Assembly (NCBI GenBank): GCA_026991005.1
Contig: JALXCH010000584.1
Location: 1 to 11,242 of the forward strand
DNA length: 11,242 bases
Direction of reading: 5' to 3'
Origin: Calditrichia bacterium
GTDB taxonomy: Bacteria; Calditrichota; Calditrichia; RBG-13-44-9
Shown: piece by piece, positions 7,103-11,242 of the stretch
Layout of the letters: every line of letters begins with the position of its first letter
Numbering within the stretch: the stretch's first letter is position 1
Notes under the pieces: model-generated
What the model was told of the DNA's origin: nothing
The model's input: only the letters and a program-made list of their open reading frames with translations
The model's database searches: none
Made by a program: the position numbers and the translations under genes

Positions 7103-7369
7103 TTATTTAACCGCAAAGAAAAAAAAATCTGATTAAATAAATTATTGGATTTCTTGCGTTATTTCTGAACTTGGCCATTTTTTTGAATTTGAATTTGGGA
7201 TTTGTTATTTAGAATTTCTTTTTTTATTGCGTCCTTTGCGCATTCTCTGCGTACTCTGCGGTTAATCTTATTTAACCGCAAAGAGCGCCAAGGAGGCGCG
7301 AAGGGCGCAACGATTTTTGAATTTCTAAATGCAAAAAAATTAACCGCAGCGGGCGCAACGTACGCAACG
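7103..7369. repeat. AACCGCAAAG / GCGCAACG repeat cluster with a large inverted pair
   Basis: Four copies of a unit starting TTAACCGCA and continuing in about ten-base steps of the form GCGCAAAGA are present. They lie at 7103-7119 (+, short), 7227-7265 (reversed), 7268-7312 (+) and 7340-7369 (+). The reversed copy and the next forward copy face each other three bases apart and could form a near-40-base arm hairpin. The 16-mer TTGGGATTTGTTATTT at 7195-7210 lies within the cluster. Such CGCAAAG repeats are recognised intergenic elements in several phyla. Small ORFs across them are low-complexity artefacts. Apart from repeats, nothing gene-like is visible between 6921 and 7790. Confidence 0.7.
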
Positions 7370-7537
7370 AAAAATATTACAGTACATTTTAACCATATCG
7401 TGAGATGTTCCCTGTCAAAAAATACCAAGGATTCGATAAATTCAAGGGAAGGTAAAACACCGAAACAGAATGAATGCCCATACCAAAATTTACCCGTCCC
7501 GTAGGGGCCGGGGTGATTCTATCGGAACTAAAATATA

Positions 7538-7571
7538 TTTCTGACAGGATTAACAGGATAAACATGATTTT
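7538..7571. repeat. Dispersed GACAGGATTAACAGGATAAAC repeat, copy 2
   Basis: It has the same near ten-base AGGATNAAC periodicity and orientation as 2541-2573, ending in GATTTT in both. An imperfect CCCGTCCC-GTA-GGGGC palindrome lies about 40 bases earlier (7493-7507) and resembles the palindrome core at 8784-8800. Confidence 0.65.
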
Positions 7572-7763
7572 AAAAAACATTGATTTGCTGTGCACATTTT
7601 TAAGAATTTGAAATCCGGTACTTTAAACGGAATAACTGCGGGGTCTTGGTCTTGGATATTTTATCTTAAAATGGAAAACCACTATTCGAGATTGAAAAAT
7701 ATTGCGGCCTAACTGGAAATCTATTTTGAAGGAAAATTAAATTTTGCATTCTAATTGAAATAG

Positions 7764-7791
7764 GTATTTACACAAAAAATGAGACAGTCTC
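7764..7791 (-). repeat. Possible terminal inverted repeat of a second IS256-type element
   Basis: Read on the - strand this is GAGACTGTCTCATTTTTTG followed by TGTAAATA, a form much like IS256-family ends. It shares the TTTTGTGTAAA core with the left end at 1564-1590. It sits exactly where the coding similarity of the following transposase fragment begins, which would fit one element inserted into another. The match is short and the call is tentative. Confidence 0.35.
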
Positions 7792-8167
7792 TGAAACGAT
7801 TCATGGGCTTCAAGAAACTTCCCGACGATATGTTAAAGCTCACCAATATCGAACCCGGCAACGTAGAGATAACGCTCCGGAACGCCGTGCATTTCCGAGC
7901 AATTGGAAAATCGACCTTCAATTCCATCCTGCGGATTACCCTAACGCTCGGTTGGTCTATATCCGACGAACTCCCCAACAAGGAAAAGTTTTTATTTTGG
8001 GACAGTATTTTCCGGTCATATCAAATTGGGTAGGACGATTGGTACGATGTAAAGTATTGTTGAATGAGGCTAAAATTCGTTTCTACCAATTGCATCGACG
8101 AGCATTAAATGAGCAACCCTTGTTAAAAGAAATTAACTATGAATTGCCTATAAAAAAAATTCGTTAG
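7790..8167 (+). pseudogene. C-terminal remnant of an integrase-core (IS481-like) transposase
   Basis: One frame is open from before 7790 to the TAG at 8165-8167. It reads SETIHGLQETSRRYVKAHQ at the start, then LQFHPADYPNARLVYIRRTP, GKVFILGQYFPV, WVGRLVRCKVLLNEAKIRFY and RRALNEQPLLKEI. The order (arginine-rich linker, then small beta-rich W..RLVRCKV and I.FY.L.RR blocks, then QPLL) is that of the region behind the DDE core in IS481-type transposases. The catalytic core and a start codon are absent, so this is a 5'-truncated relic. A repeat-like TGGCACCTGATCC motif about 60 bases downstream might belong to its right end. The family assignment is from pattern memory; membership of a related integrase-core group is possible. 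Confidence 0.65.
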
Positions 8168-8386
8168 TGTTCTCCATGTTATGGCACTTAGAATCATTGC
8201 GTAGTTTTAAAACCGTTCTGCATGTAGTGGCACCTGATCCTTTAGGTTGAGTGTTAATTTGAATATAATCACTCATAATTAATTTTGGAACTTTTTTGAT
8301 TTTTATTTTATATTTAGATACAAGGGTCTGTGGCAAAATCTCCCGGCGATATGCTGAGGGAATGCCTGGTTCCCAAAAAGTTTTGT

Positions 8387-8443
8387 TGGAGGGGATGGGG
8401 AGTCCTCCATGCAGACCCCGTGGGGCTACCAGGCGCAGCCCCA
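8387..8443. repeat. GC-rich palindromes in an AT-rich gap
   Basis: TGGAGG (8387-8392) pairs with CCTCCA (8404-8409), and TGGGGCT (8421-8427) pairs with AGCCCCA (8437-8443). They stand out against AT-rich surroundings. The stretch 8168-8490 otherwise holds nothing I can name; the - strand frame across 8148-8450 has no family resemblance and is partly made of these palindromes. Confidence 0.5.
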
Positions 8444-8491
8444 TTTTCATAAATGAAGTTCATCTCGAATAATTTTACCTTTCTTTTTGAG

Positions 8492-8766
8492 TCATATTAT
8501 TTCCTTTGCTCGAATTTGATGTAAGGAGGTAACAAATAAAGTTTCTCCTCTTCTAAAGTTTCTCCGCTTCGGGTAGCTTTTACGCTGCAGAAATAGTATT
8601 TATCACTCACCCTGATAAAAAGTAAAGTATTTTCTTTATCCTGAATAATTAATTGGCCTCTTTCAATAATATAGGGTAGTTTTTTATAAATAGATAATTC
8701 GATATCTTTATGGTGTATCTTATTTTTTCTCAATATTTTTGAAGATAAATAATGGATTTTCATCAT
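8492..8766 (-). pseudogene. Small decayed ORF, possible nuclease-toxin-like relic, disrupted by a 17-bp duplication
   Basis: From the ATG pair at 8766-8761 the frame reads MKIHYLSSKILRKNKIHHKD, then LSIYKKLPYIIERGQLIIQD and LLFIRVSDKYYFCSVKATRSGE, then runs into EEEKLYLLPPYIKFEQRK and a TAA at 8499-8497. An imperfect 17-base tandem duplication (8537-8570) sits where the sequence turns odd. Removing one copy gives SGETLFVTSLHQIRAKEII and a TGA at 8494-8492 overlapping a downstream ATG as ATGA, a usual operon junction. The restored protein is about 84 residues. Its pattern (LPxII, hydrophobic strand, YYxxSVKxTxSGExLFVTS) loosely recalls small barnase/EndoU/RelE-like phage or toxin nucleases, but I cannot confirm a family. 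No good Shine-Dalgarno precedes the ATG, and upstream codons are palindrome sequence, so the N-terminus may also be lost. Confidence 0.5.
8537..8570. repeat. 17-bp tandem duplication
   Basis: TAAAGTTTCTCCTCTTC (8537-8553) is followed immediately by TAAAGTTTCTCCGCTTC (8554-8570), with one mismatch. The period of 17 is not a multiple of three, so it shifts the frame of the - strand ORF that contains it. Confidence 0.9.
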
Positions 8767-8783
8767 TAATAAATTTTTTTTAA

Positions 8784-8800
8784 TTGTCCCTACGGGACAA
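8784..8800. repeat. TTGTCCC-TAC-GGGACAA palindrome
   Basis: Seven perfect pairs with a three-base loop are followed on the + strand by AATTTTTTT, so in that direction it has the shape of an intrinsic terminator. No + strand gene ends nearby. On the - strand it lies upstream of the small decayed ORF. Confidence 0.6.
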
Positions 8801-8823
8801 AATTTTTTTATCTTTTCCTTTTT

Positions 8824-8886
8824 CCCATCCCATCCAAAAGGATCCCCTTGGGATGGGCTATGTGCACCCCATCGCTCCGCGATGGG
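8824..8886. repeat. Tandem CCCATC palindromes just beyond the second pump gene
   Basis: CCCATCCC (8824-8831) pairs with GGGATGGG (8850-8857), enclosing a smaller ATCC-AAAA-GGAT stem. Immediately after, CCCATCGC (8868-8875) pairs with GCGATGGG (8879-8886) over a three-base loop. They lie 25-90 bases beyond the stop of the - strand pump, where they could protect the transcript end. No T-run follows on that strand. Confidence 0.65.
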
Positions 8887-8910
8887 AAAACAATCTTTCA
8901 AGAATTTCCC

Positions 8911-11241
8911 CTATTCTGCCGAACGATTCACCACCCAGTATATGGTGGGAATGAGCCACAGAGAGAGAAGCATGGATAAACTCATTCCTCCAATCATGGA
9001 CACCGCCAGCGGCTGTAACATCTCCGAACCTTCACCTAGCGCCAGTGCCAGCGGTAAAAATCCGAAAATGGTGGAAAGAGTGGTCATCATAATGGGGCGC
9101 AAACGCACCCGACTGGCACGCAGCAGTGCCGTGCGTACATCCACTCCTTCTTTCCGGAACTTCTCGGTATAATCGATAAGCAAAATACCGTTATTCACCA
9201 CCACACCCACAATCATAATCATTCCCATAAAGGCGGAAATATCCAGCGGAATGCGGGTTATCCATAACATCAGGAAAACCCCGCTTACCGAGAGTACCGT
9301 CCCAAAGAGAATCACCCCCGAGGTGCGAAACGATTTGAATTCAAACAAAAGAATCGCATACACCAGCAAAATTCCAAACACCAGAATCAACAACAGTTCC
9401 CGAAAGGCGCGCTGCTGACTTTCGTACTGCCCGCCAATCTGCAGGGTAACACCGGGCGGCAACGGAATGTGGGGCAGCATCCGTTGAATATCGCGCACAA
9501 TGCTTCCCAGGTCGCGCCCGGAGATATGGGCTTTCACATTCACCACCTGACTCAAATTTTCGTGATCCACATCGGTGCGACCGGGAAGTTTGTACACATC
9601 GGCAATTTCTTCCAGATACAGCATGCGCCCCAGATGAGGAAAATAGAGCGGCAGTCTGCGAATCGCCTCGAAGTGATTAAATTGCTCTTTGGGATAGCGC
9701 ACCCGTACCGGAATCATCTTCAATCCTTCCATCATGCGGGTGGCTTCGCTGCCCCAGAGTGCCATGTGCACCGCCTGGTTTACTTCCTCCACCGTGAGCC
9801 CGTAACGGGTGGCGGCTTCGGGACGCACCCGGATGGTGAGCTCCGGTTCCTTCCGGGAAAAACCGGGATAGACATCCACCACCCCGGGAATGTGTTCCAG
9901 CGAATCGGCAATCTGCGCCGCCACCTGCTGAATCACCGGAAGATTTTTCCCGTACACCTTGATTAAAATAGGCGCAATCTCCCCACTCAAATCGTTCAAC
10001 CGGTCGGGCAGCACCTGAAAGATTTCCGGTTCCAGCCGCGGTTCTTTTTTGTGAATGAATTCCCGCAGTTCATCCATAATTTCGAACGAAGAGCGCTTGT
10101 GCCCCTTCTTCAAATTGATAACAAAATCTCCATCGTTGGCATGGGTGCGGGGATGCGCCAGGCTGCGTCCGGTGCGCAGGGAGTACACCTCCACCTCCGG
10201 AATCGTCATGATGTATTCCGCAACGCTGCGCAGCATCTTTTTGGTGGCTTCGAGGGAACTCCCCGGTGGGGAAAGATAATCCAGCACGATGGTGCCCTCG
10301 TCCCATTCCGGCAGAAATCCACTGGGGATGCGCAGGTACGAAAACACGGCTATGCTGGCAAGGATTAGAATGAGCAGCAACGCCAGGATCGGGCGCCGCA
10401 ACCCACCTTTTAACAATTTTTGCTGAAAGGCAATGATTTTCGGTAACACCCGACCCGGCTGGCGTTTGCGGGTGGAAATAAACACCACCGTCAGTGCCGG
10501 GGTTAGTAGCATGGCCAGTAGCATGGAAACAATAATGGCAAAGGTAAGGGTAGTCGCCAGCGCCCGGAAGAAAATACCCGGCACCCCGGAAAGGAACACC
10601 AGCGGTACAAACACCACCAGGGTGGTAAGGGTAGCCCCCAGCAACGGTACGATAATTTCGCCGGTGGCTTCAATAACCGCCTCGCGCCGCGACCGCCCCA
10701 TCTCCAGATAGCGCTCCACATTCTCCACTACCACAATGGCATTATCCACCAGAATTCCAATGGCTGCTGCCAGACCACCCAGGCTCATCAAATTTAAATT
10801 CATGCCAGAAAGTTTAATAAAAATAAAGGTAATGAGGAGGGCTATGGGAATGATAATAGCGGTTACCAGGGTAATCCGTAACCGTCGCAAAAAGAGCAAC
10901 AAAATGAGCATGGTGAGCAAAGCCCCCAGGAAGATGGCATCTCGCACACTGGAAATGGAGCGCCGAATGAAATCGGTCATGTCGTACCATTTGTGAATTT
11001 CCACCTCCGGAGGCAGTACCTGGCGCAAATTCCGCAGCCGCTCCTCCACCTGCTTCATGATAGCCACTGCATTGGTTCCCGGCTGCTTGATAACGGTAAT
11101 GAGTACTGCCGGATGCAGGTTACTCTCGCAGGCAATAAACGTTTCTTTGAGGGCTGGCTCCACCCGGGCAATGTCCGAAAGAAAGATGGGGGTATTCTTC
11201 CGCCGGGCAACGATGGTGCGTTTAATATCCTCAATCTTCAG
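8911..11241 (-). CDS. RND-family efflux pump, C-terminal 776 residues (5' end outside window)
   Basis: The frame is open from the right edge to the TAG at 8913-8911; an in-frame GTG at 11163 is not a start, since family sequence continues upstream of it. About 250 N-terminal residues are missing. Visible parts in order are the end of the first porter domain (PAVLITVIKQPGTNAVAIMK), TM2-TM6 with the TM4 motif GILVDNAIVVVENVER (D codon at 10746-10744), TM7, the second periplasmic half (EWDEGTIVLDYLSPPGSSLE to LQIGGQYESQQRAF), and TM8-TM12 with GVVVNNGILLIDY in TM10. The TM4 pair is D-N, not the D-D of AcrB. The protein is clearly diverged from the first pump, so this is not a recent duplication. 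It is convergent with the first pump; its adaptor and channel, if linked, lie to the right of the window. Substrate unknown. Confidence 0.93.
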   Translation of the reverse strand: MKIEDIKRTIVARRKNTPIFLSDIARVEPALKETFIACESNLHPAVLITVIKQPGTNAVAIMKQVEERLRNLRQVLPPEVEIHKWYDMTDFIRRSISSVRDAIFLGALLTMLILLLFLRRLRITLVTAIIIPIALLITFIFIKLSGMNLNLMSLGGLAAAIGILVDNAIVVVENVERYLEMGRSRREAVIEATGEIIVPLLGATLTTLVVFVPLVFLSGVPGIFFRALATTLTFAIIVSMLLAMLLTPALTVVFISTRKRQPGRVLPKIIAFQQKLLKGGLRRPILALLLILILASIAVFSYLRIPSGFLPEWDEGTIVLDYLSPPGSSLEATKKMLRSVAEYIMTIPEVEVYSLRTGRSLAHPRTHANDGDFVINLKKGHKRSSFEIMDELREFIHKKEPRLEPEIFQVLPDRLNDLSGEIAPILIKVYGKNLPVIQQVAAQIADSLEHIPGVVDVYPGFSRKEPELTIRVRPEAATRYGLTVEEVNQAVHMALWGSEATRMMEGLKMIPVRVRYPKEQFNHFEAIRRLPLYFPHLGRMLYLEEIADVYKLPGRTDVDHENLSQVVNVKAHISGRDLGSIVRDIQRMLPHIPLPPGVTLQIGGQYESQQRAFRELLLILVFGILLVYAILLFEFKSFRTSGVILFGTVLSVSGVFLMLWITRIPLDISAFMGMIMIVGVVVNNGILLIDYTEKFRKEGVDVRTALLRASRVRLRPIMMTTLSTIFGFLPLALALGEGSEMLQPLAVSMIGGMSLSMLLSLWLIPTIYWVVNRSAE

Positions 11242-11242
11242 A

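Noticed and set aside
7103..7369. CRISPR array
   Set aside because: The repeats vary in length and orientation, have no uniform spacers and no cas genes nearby.
7779..8033. 84-codon + strand ORF beginning MRQSLKRFMG
   Set aside because: It overlaps the transposase remnant in a different frame; only the other frame shows family motifs.
8148..8450. 100-codon - strand ORF beginning MKMGLRLVAPRG
   Set aside because: Its N-terminal part is palindromic repeat sequence, it has no Shine-Dalgarno and no family resemblance, and its C-terminal part runs antisense into the transposase remnant.
11161..11163. GTG start for the second pump
   Set aside because: The frame stays open to the window edge with recognisable RND porter-domain sequence, so the gene simply continues beyond the window.

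Overview
The window looks like chromosomal DNA of a Gram-negative bacterium, plausibly of the Bacteroidota/Calditrichota side of the FCB group. That assignment is an inference. It rests on the topA end - xerC - hpf gene order, a two-membrane type of efflux pump with a lipoprotein adaptor, a loose lipobox, and intergenic DNA rich in short dispersed repeats. No rRNA, tRNA or CRISPR array was seen.

Layout. Positions 3-1554 form a compact housekeeping block on the + strand: the zinc-ribbon end of topoisomerase I, a XerC/D tyrosine recombinase joined to it by a TGATG overlap, and a short ribosome hibernation factor (HPF) ending in a clear intrinsic terminator. Positions 1564 to about 2312 hold a dead, frameshifted and 3'-truncated IS256-type element. 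It retains its left end and a striking hairpin that would bury the transposase ribosome binding site and start codon. Positions 2340-2780 are repeat-filled intergenic DNA. Positions 2783-6920 are a two-gene operon for an RND efflux system (periplasmic adaptor lipoprotein plus inner-membrane pump). Positions 6921-7790 are a dense cluster of several different dispersed repeats and palindromes. Positions 7790-8167 are the C-terminal remnant of a second, unrelated DDE transposase. Positions 8168-8890 contain GC-rich palindromes and, on the - strand, a small decayed ORF. From 8911 to the right edge, on the - strand, is the C-terminal three quarters of a second RND pump, convergent with the first.

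How the genes work together. The adaptor and first pump should form an envelope-spanning proton-driven exporter with an outer-membrane channel encoded elsewhere. The second pump is a separate but related exporter whose partners lie outside the window. The 2 kb between the two convergent pumps behaves as an accumulation zone for repeats and broken mobile genes.

I do not see a convincing complete novel system. The observations most worth a second look are the ribosome-binding-site-masking hairpin of the IS256 remnant, the small - strand ORF that regains a conserved-looking C-terminus and an ATGA overlap with a downstream start when a 17-bp tandem duplication is removed, and the matching repeat families on both sides of the first efflux operon.
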